Source: Oscillospiraceae bacterium | GTDB taxonomy: Bacteria > Bacillota > Clostridia > Oscillospirales > Oscillospiraceae | Direction of reading: 5' to 3' | Assembly (NCBI GenBank): GCA_017524845.1 | Contig: JAFXUU010000134.1 | Coordinates: 1 to 64,000, forward strand | Length of the DNA stretch: 64,000 nt | Shown here: positions 34,846 through 43,290 of the stretch, piece after piece | How positions within the stretch are numbered: the stretch's first letter is position 1 | Layout: the number at the start of each line of letters is the position of its first letter | Notes under the pieces: model-generated | The model's input: the letters and a program-made list of their open reading frames with translations, nothing else | What the model was told of the DNA's origin: nothing | Databases searched by the model: none | Made by a program: the position numbers and the translations under genes

Positions 34846-36852
34846 ATGAGCTATGAAGCGCTGTTCACGCCGCTGAAGATCGGCGGCGTCACCATCAAAA
34901 ACCGCATCATCATGTGCGCCATGGGCGGCACCAGCCCCATCGGCTTCGACGGGAAATTCCTGGAGAAGACCCGCCCCTATTTCCTTGCGCGAGCGAAGGC
35001 CAACGTGGGCCTGATGATCCCCGGCGTCACCTCCGTCGGCGGTCAGGGCCGCTGGCTCTATCAGAGCGAGGACCTGTTCATGGGGCCGATCAAAAGCCTC
35101 ATGGAGGAGATCCACGCCTACGGCAGCAAGTTCTTCCTCCAGCTGGGCGCCGGCTTCGGCCGCTCCCAGATGGTGTTCCCCGGCATGGACAAGATGCCCG
35201 CGGAGATGCTGAAATCGACCATGGTCGCTCCCTCGGACGGTCTGCCCAACGTGTGGGATCCCAACATCAAGCACCGGGCCCTCACCCGGAAGGAGATCTA
35301 CGACATCATAGACGCCTACGGCAGGGCCGCAGCCCTCTGCAAGAAGGCGGGGATCGACGGCGTGGAGATCCACGCCGTCCATGAGGGTTATCTGCTGGAC
35401 CAGTTTGCCATGGCCAACATGAACCACCGAACCGACGAGTTCGGCGGCAGCCTGGAAAACCGTCTGCGCTTCGCCTGCGAGATCATCAAAAGCATAAAGG
35501 CCGCCTGCGGACAGGATTATCCCGTTTCCGTGCGCTACAGCGTAGCCAGCAAGATCCGGGGCTTCAATCAGGGCGCCCTTCCCGGAGAGAACTACGTGGA
35601 ATTCGGGCGCTCCATGGAGGAAAGCCCCACGGCCGCCCGCATCCTGGAGGCCGCCGGGGCCGATCTGCTGAACTCCGACAACGGCTCCTACGATTCCTGG
35701 TACTGGGCCCATCCCCCGGTGTATATGCCCATGGCCTGCAACCTGCCGGAGGTCACCTACCTTAAAAACTTTGTGAGCATTCCCGTGGCCTGCGCCGGGC
35801 GCATGCACGATCCGGAGCTGGACGCCAAAGCGGTGGAATCCGGCCAGATCGACGCGGTGGGCGTGGCGCGTCAGCTGCTCTGCGACCCCGAATGGTGCGA
35901 CAAGATCCGCCAGGGCCGCCTGGAGGACGTGCGCCCCTGCATCGCCTGCCACAACGGCTGCTTCGCCATCAGCCACTACAAGGGCACGCCCAGCGGCTTC
36001 GGCCGCATGGGCGAATGCGCGCTGAACCCCGCCACCATGAACGAGGAGGCCATGGCGCTGAAGCCCGCCGAAACGGTGAAAAAGGTGGCTGTGATCGGCG
36101 GCGGCATCGGCGGCATGGAGGCCGCCCGTCTGCTGAAGATGCGCGGCCACGACGTGACCCTGTATGAAAAGAGCGGCGAGCTGGGCGGCGTGTTCATCGC
36201 GGCAGCCGCCCCCTCCTTCAAGGAGCAGGACAAGAAGCTGCTGGAGTGGTATAAGCATGAGCTTGCCAAGCTGCAGGTGGACGTGCGCCTGAATACGGCT
36301 GTGGAGCCCGGCGGGCTGGACGCTCTGGGCGCCGAGGCGGTGATCGTCGCCACGGGCGCGACTCCCCGGAAGCTGCCCATCCCCGGCTTCGACAGCCCCA
36401 AGGCCATGGAGGCCATCGACTATCTCCGCGGCCGGAGGGAGACCGGCGAGAGGGTGGTCGTCATCGGCGGCGGCCTCACCGGCTGCGAGATCGCCTATGA
36501 CCTGGCCCTGAAGGGAAAGAAGCCCGTCATCGTGGAGATGCAGGACGACATCCTCAAGGTTCCCGGTCTCAGCGCGGCCAATTCCAATATGCTGCGGGAG
36601 CTGATCCGCTACTACGGCATCGAGGTCCGCCTCTCCTCCTCCCTGAAGGAGATCACCGACAAGGGCGTGGTCCTCTCGGAGGAAGGGAGCGAGGTCAGCC
36701 TCGACGCCGACAGCGTCGTCCTCTCTGTGGGCTACGTCCCCGTCAACGCGTTCGGGGACGATCCCCGCGTCAAGGTGATCGGCGACGCGGAGAAGGTCGG
36801 CAATCTGCTGTCCGTGATCCGCGCGGCCTACGCCGCAGCTTACGAAATCTGA
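34846..36852 (+). CDS. Old yellow enzyme-type FMN/FeS/FAD reductase (enoate or dienoyl reductase family)
   Basis: A 668-residue flavoprotein. Residues 1-345 form the FMN-binding TIM barrel, with KNRIIMCAMG, the active-site E-I-H-A-V-H-E-G-Y-L-L-D-Q-F and NHRTDEFGGSLENRLRF. A 4Fe-4S cluster is expected from C365-x2-C368-x3-C372 with C391; the last gap is longer than the usual 11-12. Residues 412-668 form the FAD/NAD(P)H domain with two dinucleotide folds (VIGGGIGGMEA and VIGGGLTGCEIA). Relatives reduce the C=C bond of enoates such as cinnamates or of bile-acid intermediates. The substrate cannot be called. It shares an operon with the upstream esterase. Confidence 0.88.
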   Translation: MSYEALFTPLKIGGVTIKNRIIMCAMGGTSPIGFDGKFLEKTRPYFLARAKANVGLMIPGVTSVGGQGRWLYQSEDLFMGPIKSLMEEIHAYGSKFFLQLGAGFGRSQMVFPGMDKMPAEMLKSTMVAPSDGLPNVWDPNIKHRALTRKEIYDIIDAYGRAAALCKKAGIDGVEIHAVHEGYLLDQFAMANMNHRTDEFGGSLENRLRFACEIIKSIKAACGQDYPVSVRYSVASKIRGFNQGALPGENYVEFGRSMEESPTAARILEAAGADLLNSDNGSYDSWYWAHPPVYMPMACNLPEVTYLKNFVSIPVACAGRMHDPELDAKAVESGQIDAVGVARQLLCDPEWCDKIRQGRLEDVRPCIACHNGCFAISHYKGTPSGFGRMGECALNPATMNEEAMALKPAETVKKVAVIGGGIGGMEAARLLKMRGHDVTLYEKSGELGGVFIAAAAPSFKEQDKKLLEWYKHELAKLQVDVRLNTAVEPGGLDALGAEAVIVATGATPRKLPIPGFDSPKAMEAIDYLRGRRETGERVVVIGGGLTGCEIAYDLALKGKKPVIVEMQDDILKVPGLSAANSNMLRELIRYYGIEVRLSSSLKEITDKGVVLSEEGSEVSLDADSVVLSVGYVPVNAFGDDPRVKVIGDAEKVGNLLSVIRAAYAAAYEI

Positions 36853-36857
36853 GCATA

Positions 36858-36889
36858 GGGGGCTCGGCGCGATGCCGGGCCCCCTTTTT
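36858..36889 (+). terminator. Terminator of the esterase-reductase operon
   Basis: An 11-bp stem (36858-36868 with 36874-36884, one G-T pair) followed by TTTTTA, six bases after the stop. Confidence 0.85.
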
Positions 36890-36941
36890 ACACAGGAGAT
36901 CCACAATCATATAGCATGTTATGAGAAAGGAGCGGTTTTCT

Positions 36942-38423
36942 TTGAGCAAGATCAAGCTGATCCCGGGGACCCCCTACGAGGGCAAAATGACCTTTCCCCC
37001 TCCCGCGGGCGTCATCCTGAACAACACCAATTCCAATACCACCATCCCGCCCCATCAGCCCGTGCTCTGCAAGGGCGTTCTGGCGGACGGCAGGGAGGAC
37101 AGCTGGCTGGAATACGTGCCGGAGGAGCTTCCCGCCGGCAAAAAACCGCCGCTGATCATCTCCTGCCACGGCGGCGGCGCCAGCGCCGACCTGCAGTTCA
37201 ACGAAAACTCCTGGTGGTGCGTGTGCGAGGCCGAGGGGGCCATCGCCGTCTTCCCCAACGCCGGGGGTGAGACCAGGGCCTGGCTCAGCGCGGATCCTCC
37301 CGCGCAGTCTGCCCAGCCCGGTCCCCGGGCCGGTCTGATGGACGCTTTCACGGGCTCCAGCGACGGGCGGGTCAGTGAGGAGAATCACCACATCAAGTTC
37401 CTCAAGGCCCTGATCGAAGAAATGAAGAAGAAATACGACATCGACGAGGGCCGGGTCTATATGCAGGGCATGTCCATGGGCGATATCATGACCATGGCGT
37501 TCTCCCGCGTCTGCGGCCACCTGCTGGCTGCTGCCGACTGCACCGCCGGTCCTTCTCCCGAAACCTCCCTGCTGAATGAGGACGGCAGCGTGAAGGGATA
37601 CGACTGCCCGGTGCCCATGTATCAGTCCCGAGGCGAGCTGGACAACATCGTCGTCGCCCAGAAGCCCGGCCGGGAGACGACCACCCGCCAGGACGTGAAC
37701 GCCGGCAACCGGGAATTCTGGCTGAAGGTCAACGAGTGCGACGATCTGCCGCGCCTGGCCATCCGCGGCGTCAACAACTTCGCCTTCTGGACCGGCAAAA
37801 AGGCCAACGTGGTTTACCGCGACGTAAAGCATCGGGGCCACGGCCAGACCCTGGACGATTCCTTCTGGGCCTGGGAGACGCTGTTCAAATACTGCCGCCG
37901 GAATCCGGACGGGAGCGTCACCTGCTACGATTCCGATTTCACCTCCACCGGCGACAAGACCGCCGTTGCCATCTGCGACGGTGCACAGTACGCATACGTC
38001 CGCAACCGCAAGGTGAAGCTGGAGGCTCCGGTTTTCTCCGAGGCCCTGACGAACTTCGATTTCGGCACCCGGGAGACGGTGGAGATCAAGCGGGACCTCT
38101 ATGTCCCCGTCAGCGCCCTCAGCCAGTTTTTCGGCGCGGAGGTGGAACTCACTCATGACGGCAAGGGCGCCGTTATCCACACGAAGGAGGAAGATCTGGA
38201 GATCGTCGCGGAGAGCGTGGCCTGCGTGCATAACGGCTTCCTGGAAGCCATGTTCATGCCCGCCCGGATGAAGGACGGCGTTCTTTACGTGGCGCTGCGC
38301 TGGTTCGCGGAGGTCATTTTCCGCCGCTTTGTCACCGAATGCGACGGCGCCCTCTATTTCTCCGGCCACTATGGCGAGATGACGAAGGATATGGCCTATC
38401 TCATCCGCCAGATCCTTTCCTGA
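36942..38423 (+). CDS. PHB-depolymerase/feruloyl-esterase-like hydrolase with copper-amine-oxidase N-like tail
   Basis: A protein of 493 residues if the TTG at 36942 is the start (AAAGGAG eight bases upstream); an ATG at 36921 has no such site. The N-terminal 350 residues are an LpqC-like alpha/beta hydrolase: ISCHGGGASADLQF, the nucleophile in QGMSMGDIM (Ser about 178), and a late H-R-G-H-G. The C-terminal 130 residues (LYVPVSALSQFFGAEVEL, V-L-Y-V-A-L-R-W-F-A-E) resemble the substrate-free domain at the N terminus of copper amine oxidases, which is often a wall or protein-contact module. There is no signal peptide, so the pairing is odd. It lies downstream of the reductase but behind a terminator. 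Confidence 0.75.
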   Translation: MSKIKLIPGTPYEGKMTFPPPAGVILNNTNSNTTIPPHQPVLCKGVLADGREDSWLEYVPEELPAGKKPPLIISCHGGGASADLQFNENSWWCVCEAEGAIAVFPNAGGETRAWLSADPPAQSAQPGPRAGLMDAFTGSSDGRVSEENHHIKFLKALIEEMKKKYDIDEGRVYMQGMSMGDIMTMAFSRVCGHLLAAADCTAGPSPETSLLNEDGSVKGYDCPVPMYQSRGELDNIVVAQKPGRETTTRQDVNAGNREFWLKVNECDDLPRLAIRGVNNFAFWTGKKANVVYRDVKHRGHGQTLDDSFWAWETLFKYCRRNPDGSVTCYDSDFTSTGDKTAVAICDGAQYAYVRNRKVKLEAPVFSEALTNFDFGTRETVEIKRDLYVPVSALSQFFGAEVELTHDGKGAVIHTKEEDLEIVAESVACVHNGFLEAMFMPARMKDGVLYVALRWFAEVIFRRFVTECDGALYFSGHYGEMTKDMAYLIRQILS

Positions 38424-38489
38424 TCGCAAATCGAATGGCGGTCGGCTGCCACCGGGGTGTTCAGCCGCCCGCCGTTTCCTATCTGTCTC

Positions 38490-38518
38490 TTGCTTCGGGA
38501 AGGATTCCATGATAGAAT
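38490..38518 (+). promoter_or_regulatory. Promoter of the first glycosidase-like gene
   Basis: TTGCTT (38490-38495), 17 bases, TAGAAT (38513-38518), 32 bases before the ATG. Confidence 0.65.
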
Positions 38519-38550
38519 GAGACAAATGAATACCGAAAGGAGCGAATCCA

Positions 38551-40329
38551 ATGCTGGAAGCAAAAAACTTCATTTCCCTCTCTGACGCGCCCTTTTCCCG
38601 CCGCGGCTCCTACCTGGGTTTCTTCATGGATACCAACGGCGTGGAGCTCTTCGGCAAGCCCAAGCTCTATATCAGCAATGTCCGGGGCAACGGCCCCTAC
38701 CGTCAGATCCAGGCGCAGATCATCAAGGACGGGCATCCCCTTCCCACGGTGATCTCCTCCACGGAAAGCGAGGTCATTCTGGAGAGTCTGGCGGGCTCCT
38801 TCCGCTTCTTCATCGGCGAGCGGAAATTCGTCCGCATCAAGGGGACGGACGGGCTTACCCTTCGTCTCATTCCCAATCTCGGAAGATTCGGCGGCACGCT
38901 CGTGGATCTGAAGGACGGGACCTGGCAGTTCAGCTTCAACACCACCACGGCCCTGCTCCTCACCTTCACCGGAAAGCTGCAGCCCTTCGGCCGCATGAGC
39001 GGCAGCCTGGAGGGCGCCACCGGAGCGAGCTTCGACATTGTCCCGGATGAAAACGGCGTCGTGGACGTGGGTGTGGAGGAGTATTTCATCGACGCGATCC
39101 ACCGCCCCCTGGAGGAATATCCCTCCTACGAGGAATGCGTGCGCAGCTATCAGGATGAGTTCGACGCCTTCTGCGAGGAGGTCTGCCCCAGCCTGCCGGA
39201 GGCCTGGGAGCCCATGCGCCGCAAGGCCCTTTGGACCATCTTCGGCCTTATGGTGGAGCCCGACGACAACGACGCCGGGGAGACCATCTTCAAGCACAGC
39301 ATGATCAAAATGCTCCACGGCACCTTCGAGCACGTGTCCGGCTGGCAGCAGGCCATGCACGTCATCTGCCTCAGCGAGAAGGACCCGAAGCTCTGCTGGA
39401 CCATCCTCCGCGGCCTCTTCGACTATCAGGACGCCAACGGCAGGATCGCCGACATCCTGACGGACGTGAACTGGCCCCGCAACGCCATGAAGCCGCCCAT
39501 CCAGGGCCTGGCCCTCATGCACCTGCTGGACAACGATCCCCAGCTGGCCGCCGTGTCCCGGGAGGACGCGGAGCACATCTATCAGGGCATCGTCCGCTGG
39601 AGCGAGTTCTTCTTCCTCTGCCGCGACCGCAATAATGACGGCCTGATGGAGAATATCGGCGCTGTGGAGACCGGCTGGGAGGATGCGCCGTATTTCAACG
39701 TGGGCTTCCCCCTGGCCAGCCCGGATATGAACTCCTACCTCGCCATTCAGCTGGAGGCCCAGGCCCGTCTCGGCCGTCTGCTGGGCAAGGACGAGGCGGT
39801 CTGCGCCGGGTTCGAGGCCCGCTCCAAGGAGATGGTGCAGAAGATCATCAAGGCCTTCTGGGACGGGGAAAAGTGGACCGCCTACAACTCCGACACCGGG
39901 AAGCGCTCCGCCACGGAGACCATCAGCCTCATGGGCGCGCTGATCCTCGGCAAGCGGCTGCCCCAGGACATCATCGACAAGACCGTGGCCACCCTGTGGG
40001 CGAAGGGCAAGTACCTCACCCCCTACGGTCTCGCCACCGAGGCCCTGGACAGCCCCTACTTCAACCACGCCTTCGCCCAGGGCAGCATCATCCCGCCGGC
40101 GCAGCTCATCTTCTGCCTCGCGCTGGAGGCCTGCGGCCGCTTCGACCTGGCAAAGGAAGCCGGTCTCAACTACATCGGCAACCTGAAGGCCAACGGCCTC
40201 TTCCACACCCACAACGCCCTCACCGGCAAGCCGGAGCGGGGCATGGTGGCCTTTGACGAGAAGTTCCTCTTCTGGTCTGCCTGGAGCTCCTCCATCTACC
40301 TCTACATGAGCAAGCGCTACGGGGCCTGA
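38551..40329 (+). CDS. (Alpha/alpha)6-barrel glycosidase-like protein, MGH1-like
   Basis: A 592-residue cytosolic protein. An N-terminal beta-rich domain (1-180) precedes a helical barrel (about 190-590). The barrel carries patterns of GH63/GH37-like and mannosylglycerate-hydrolase-like enzymes: QDANGRIAD, E-N-I-G-A-V-E-T-G-W-E-D, LASPDMNSYLAIQLEAQARL and YFNHAFAQGSIIPPAQLIF. A close paralogue lies at 61035-62792. The sugar and bond are unknown; an intracellular glycoside or glycosyl ester is plausible given the neighbouring esterases. It ends only five bases from the convergent proC gene. Confidence 0.7.
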   Translation: MLEAKNFISLSDAPFSRRGSYLGFFMDTNGVELFGKPKLYISNVRGNGPYRQIQAQIIKDGHPLPTVISSTESEVILESLAGSFRFFIGERKFVRIKGTDGLTLRLIPNLGRFGGTLVDLKDGTWQFSFNTTTALLLTFTGKLQPFGRMSGSLEGATGASFDIVPDENGVVDVGVEEYFIDAIHRPLEEYPSYEECVRSYQDEFDAFCEEVCPSLPEAWEPMRRKALWTIFGLMVEPDDNDAGETIFKHSMIKMLHGTFEHVSGWQQAMHVICLSEKDPKLCWTILRGLFDYQDANGRIADILTDVNWPRNAMKPPIQGLALMHLLDNDPQLAAVSREDAEHIYQGIVRWSEFFFLCRDRNNDGLMENIGAVETGWEDAPYFNVGFPLASPDMNSYLAIQLEAQARLGRLLGKDEAVCAGFEARSKEMVQKIIKAFWDGEKWTAYNSDTGKRSATETISLMGALILGKRLPQDIIDKTVATLWAKGKYLTPYGLATEALDSPYFNHAFAQGSIIPPAQLIFCLALEACGRFDLAKEAGLNYIGNLKANGLFHTHNALTGKPERGMVAFDEKFLFWSAWSSSIYLYMSKRYGA

Positions 40330-40334
40330 AATCC

Positions 40335-41120
40335 TTATTTGTCCAGGCCGTAGGCGGCGATCACCGCCTCCATGACCGCGCTGCGGAAGCCGCCCTTTTC
40401 CAGGGCGCGGACGCCGCGGATCGTGGTCCCGCCAGGAGAACACACCTCGTCCTTCAAACGGGCGGGGTGTTTTCCTGTCTCCAGGATGAGCTCCGCCGCA
40501 CCGGCGGTCATGGCGGCGGCCAGCTCCAGGGCGGCGGCCCGGCTCAGCCCGCAGGCGACGCCGCCGTCGGCCAGGGCTTCCACAAAAAGATCGACGAAGG
40601 CGGGCCCGCAGCCGGAGATGCAGGCGCCCGCATCGATGTACTTCTCCTCCGTTTTGAGAAAGCGCCCGGAGGCTGCCATGGCCTGCAGGAAGCCGCACTC
40701 CGCCTCCGACGATACCAGCGGATTGCAGTCATACAGCGTGATCCCCTTCCCGATGGCGGCCGGGGTGTTGGGCATGATGCGGATCAGCGGCAGCTCCCTG
40801 CCGGCGAGGGACAGGATACGCTCCATGGAGGTGGCCGCCGCCATGCTCACCAGCACCGGCGGCGTTTCTGCGGAAGCCAGCGCCGGACGGAGCTCCTGAA
40901 ACAGCGCTTCCAGCATCTGCGGCTTCACGCCGAGAAAAACGTAGTCCGCCGCCAGAGCGCCGACGTTGTCCGTCGCTTCCCCGCCCAACTCCCGCGCCAG
41001 GGCTTCCGCCTTCTCAGGAGAGCGGTTTGCCAGCAGCAGCCGGTTCCCCTTCTCCTTCGCTGCGGCCCGGACGAGGGCGGAGCCCATATTCCCGGTCCCT
41101 ATGAATCCCAAAACAGGCAT
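40335..41120 (-). CDS. proC: Pyrroline-5-carboxylate reductase
   Basis: A 261-residue enzyme that makes proline from P5C with NAD(P)H. The N-terminal Rossmann fold begins LGFIGTGNMGSALVRA. The family signature is in LIRIMPNTPAAIGKG, and the C-terminal dimer domain has SGCGPAFVDLFVEALADGGV and the closing SPGGTTIRGVRALEKGG. It is a convergent neighbour of the glycosidase-like gene. Confidence 0.96.
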   Translation of the reverse strand: MPVLGFIGTGNMGSALVRAAAKEKGNRLLLANRSPEKAEALARELGGEATDNVGALAADYVFLGVKPQMLEALFQELRPALASAETPPVLVSMAAATSMERILSLAGRELPLIRIMPNTPAAIGKGITLYDCNPLVSSEAECGFLQAMAASGRFLKTEEKYIDAGACISGCGPAFVDLFVEALADGGVACGLSRAAALELAAAMTAGAAELILETGKHPARLKDEVCSPGGTTIRGVRALEKGGFRSAVMEAVIAAYGLDK

Positions 41121-41134
41121 CTGCGTTTCCTCCG

Positions 41135-41764
41135 TTACTCGGCCAGCTTCTGTCCCAGCCGGAACGCCTTTTCGCAGTCCAGCGGGAAGACCTTTTCACG
41201 CCTCTCCTTGCGCCGGGGCACGTCGAACATATCCCCGACGTAGAGGTCGTAATTGTCAAACTGCAGCGTCTCCGTGGCGCAGAGCACCTCCGTTTCCCCG
41301 AAAAACCGCTCGAAGGTCGCCTTGTGGCTTCCTGTCAGCGAGTCGTAGAAGTGCTCGTCCGGACAGTTCATGGTATAGATGAGGCCCACCTTCACCTTTT
41401 TATCGTAGGCGCAGGCGCCGTCCCGCCGGTACATCAGCCCCGGGAACCAGAGACGCTCGAAAAGGTTCCGCACCATGCCCGGCACGTCCCCGAAATAGAC
41501 CGGAGCGGAGATATAGATCGCGTCCGCTTCCAGGGCGCGGGCAAGGATATCGGTGAGATCGTCCTTCACGGCGCAGCGTCCGAAGCTCTTGCCCCCCAGC
41601 CGCTTGCAGGCAAAGCAGCTGCGGCAGCCGGTGGCGTTCAGGTCGATCAGGTGGACGAGCTCCGTCTCCGCGCCGGCGGCGGCCGCTCCCTTCAGGGCGT
41701 TTTCCAGCATAATGGCGGAATTCCAGTTCTTTCTGGGACTCCCGTTGAAACCGATCACTTTCAT
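41135..41764 (-). CDS. Iron-sulfur flavoprotein / NADPH-dependent FMN reductase family
   Basis: A 209-residue flavodoxin-fold protein. The FMN phosphate loop is GFNGSPRKNWNS, and an iron-sulfur-type cysteine cluster follows at C47-x2-C50-x2-C53 with C64. The second flavin motif is SAPVYFGDVPGMVRNLFERL. Such proteins pass electrons or reduce quinones and aromatic compounds in anaerobes. It is 14 bases upstream of proC and likely co-transcribed. Confidence 0.87.
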   Translation of the reverse strand: MKVIGFNGSPRKNWNSAIMLENALKGAAAAGAETELVHLIDLNATGCRSCFACKRLGGKSFGRCAVKDDLTDILARALEADAIYISAPVYFGDVPGMVRNLFERLWFPGLMYRRDGACAYDKKVKVGLIYTMNCPDEHFYDSLTGSHKATFERFFGETEVLCATETLQFDNYDLYVGDMFDVPRRKERREKVFPLDCEKAFRLGQKLAE

Positions 41765-41882
41765 AAAGCTGCTCCTTTCACAGACATGGCCAAACTCTTA
41801 CTTTACCGTATTATACCGTTATTCCCTCCGGATTGCAAGGGAGGCGGCGTCCGGTGCGGCGGCGCCGTCGGGTGAAAAAGGA

Positions 41883-41911
41883 TTGCAAGAAACCCGCCTC
41901 TGTGCTATGAT
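41883..41911 (+). promoter_or_regulatory. Promoter of the pyridoxamine-oxidase-fold gene
   Basis: TTGCAA (41883-41888), 17 bases, TATGAT (41906-41911), about 53 bases before the ATG. Confidence 0.72.
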
Positions 41912-41964
41912 AATTGCAGAAGGATCGAAGCAAAACGAATCAATCATCAATAGGAGGTATTTTC

Positions 41965-42357
41965 ATGCAGGAAGTATATGATTTTCTGAAAAAGGCCGGC
42001 ACCTACTATCTGGCTACCGTGGAGGGCGATCAGCCCCGCGTGCGCCCCTTCGGCACCGTGAACATCTTCGACGGCAAGCTCTATATCCAGACCGGCAAGA
42101 TCAAGCCCTGCTCCAAGCAGATGGCTGCCAATCCCAAGGTGGAGATCTGCGCCTTCGCCGGCGGCGAGTGGGTGCGCGTTGCCGCCAAGGCCATCAACGA
42201 CGACCGTATCGAGGCCAAGCAGTCCATGCTCGACGCTTATCCCAACCTCCAGAACATGTATAAGGCGGACGACGACAATACCCAGGTCCTCTACCTGCAG
42301 GACGCCACCGCCACCTTCTCCTCCTTCGGAGGCTCCGACCGCGTCGTCAAGTTCTGA
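41965..42357 (+). CDS. Pyridoxamine 5'-phosphate oxidase-fold flavoprotein
   Basis: A 130-residue split-barrel flavin-binding protein. The pattern YYLATVEGDQPRVRPFGTV with Y-I-Q-T-G and K-P-C-S-K-Q is shared with small FMN-binding members that act as reductases or flavin carriers, not with true PNP oxidase. The start has AGGAGG in good position. It stands alone between a promoter and a terminator. Confidence 0.9.
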   Translation: MQEVYDFLKKAGTYYLATVEGDQPRVRPFGTVNIFDGKLYIQTGKIKPCSKQMAANPKVEICAFAGGEWVRVAAKAINDDRIEAKQSMLDAYPNLQNMYKADDDNTQVLYLQDATATFSSFGGSDRVVKF

Positions 42358-42376
42358 TCGCAGAAAAGCTCAAACA

Positions 42377-42408
42377 GAATCGGCTGCCCGCTGGGCAGCC
42401 GATTCTTT
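42377..42408 (+). terminator. Terminator after the PNPOx-fold gene
   Basis: A perfect 13-bp stem (42377-42389 with 42393-42405) with a 3-base loop, then TTTAT. It abuts the convergent membrane-protein gene. Confidence 0.82.
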
Positions 42409-43090
42409 ATGGCGCGATCCCTGATGGCGCGATCCCTGTCTTTCGCGCTTCCCTTCTTCCGACGGCCCTGCGCACGGCCCAGAGCAGGAGGCTCAGGAGC
42501 CAGGTCGCCAGCAGCATGAGGGCAAAGCTCAGCGGCCACATGCCGCCCATATTGAAGCCGTAAAAATCCATCCATTTTCTCAGCAGGACGACCATGGTCA
42601 GATACACCGCTCCGTAGACGACCGTGGGAAGCAGGCCTAAGAAGATGCTGCGAAACCGCAGCTGCGGTCTGAATTCGAAAAAGCAGACGGAGATCATGGC
42701 CAGCAGCGGAGACACGAGATGCATGAAGAAATTGACCCCCGCATACATGCCCCGGAATCCGAAGACCGGCCCCAGGAACAGGAGGACCGTGAAAAAGGTG
42801 ACGGCTACGGACACGGCCCCCGTGAGCTTGAACGCTGCGGCCGCCCTCGGCGGTTTTCTGCCCCGAAGCTCCCAGGCAAGGCAGACGGCTGCGGCGACGG
42901 CGGCCAGAATATTGGAATCCACCGTGAAGAAAACGAAGCAGCGGCTGCCAACGACCGACATATTCCCGTCTCCGCCCCGGGTGAAAAAGCTCACCATGCC
43001 GAGCACGGTCAGCACGACCAGAAGGATGTTGCACACGCAGGCCGAGATGCGCGCGGCTGTTCCCGATTCCCGAACGTCCTCTTTCGTCAT
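42407..43090 (-). CDS. Pr6Pr-type six-span membrane protein
   Basis: A 227-residue protein with six hydrophobic segments. The motifs F-F-T-V-D-S-N-I-L-A, V-T-F-F-T-V-L-L-F-L-G-P and NFFMHLVSPLLAMI-S-V-C-F-F-E match the Pr6Pr/FAR-17a-AIG1-like membrane family, in which a conserved Thr and His may act in hydrolysis of lipid esters; activity here is unknown. The start (MTKEDV) follows GGGAGGGAAGG. The C-terminal end carries a small tandem duplication. Confidence 0.72.
   Translation of the reverse strand: MTKEDVRESGTAARISACVCNILLVVLTVLGMVSFFTRGGDGNMSVVGSRCFVFFTVDSNILAAVAAAVCLAWELRGRKPPRAAAAFKLTGAVSVAVTFFTVLLFLGPVFGFRGMYAGVNFFMHLVSPLLAMISVCFFEFRPQLRFRSIFLGLLPTVVYGAVYLTMVVLLRKWMDFYGFNMGGMWPLSFALMLLATWLLSLLLWAVRRAVGRREARKTGIAPSGIAP
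42409..42438. repeat. Tandem 15-bp duplication
   Basis: ATGGCGCGATCCCTG occurs twice in a row (42409-42423 and 42424-42438) at the very 3' end of the minus-strand membrane-protein gene. It repeats five C-terminal residues as GIAPSGIAP. Recent slippage is likely. Confidence 0.9.
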
Positions 43091-43197
43091 TTGCCTTCCC
43101 TCCCTGTGATTCTTGCGGAAATTATATCGGAATCCGGGCGTTTCTGTCAATTCCTTCTCTGATCGTTCTATATATCTGAATATACGAAGAATGTTTG

Positions 43198-43247
43198 TTG
43201 ACGATTGCACAATACTCTGATATTATCATCTAGAATTATTGTGCAAT
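43198..43247 (+). promoter_or_regulatory. Promoter and palindromic operator of the UroD-family gene
   Basis: TTGACG (43198-43203), 17 bases, TATTAT (43221-43226). Perfect 11-base inverted-repeat arms (ATTGCACAATA at 43204-43214 and its complement at 43237-43247) lie in the spacer and just past the start site. This layout suits a dimeric repressor. No regulator gene lies nearby. Confidence 0.72.
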
Positions 43248-43290
43248 TTGGCCAATTTCCGTTTTGAACAAGAAGACAGGAGGAAATGAA

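Noticed and set aside
33958..36906. A 980-codon minus-strand frame over the esterase and reductase genes
   Set aside because: Antisense to two genes with clear motifs, a strong promoter and a terminator; the product shows no recognisable domain and has skewed His/Gly/Val composition.
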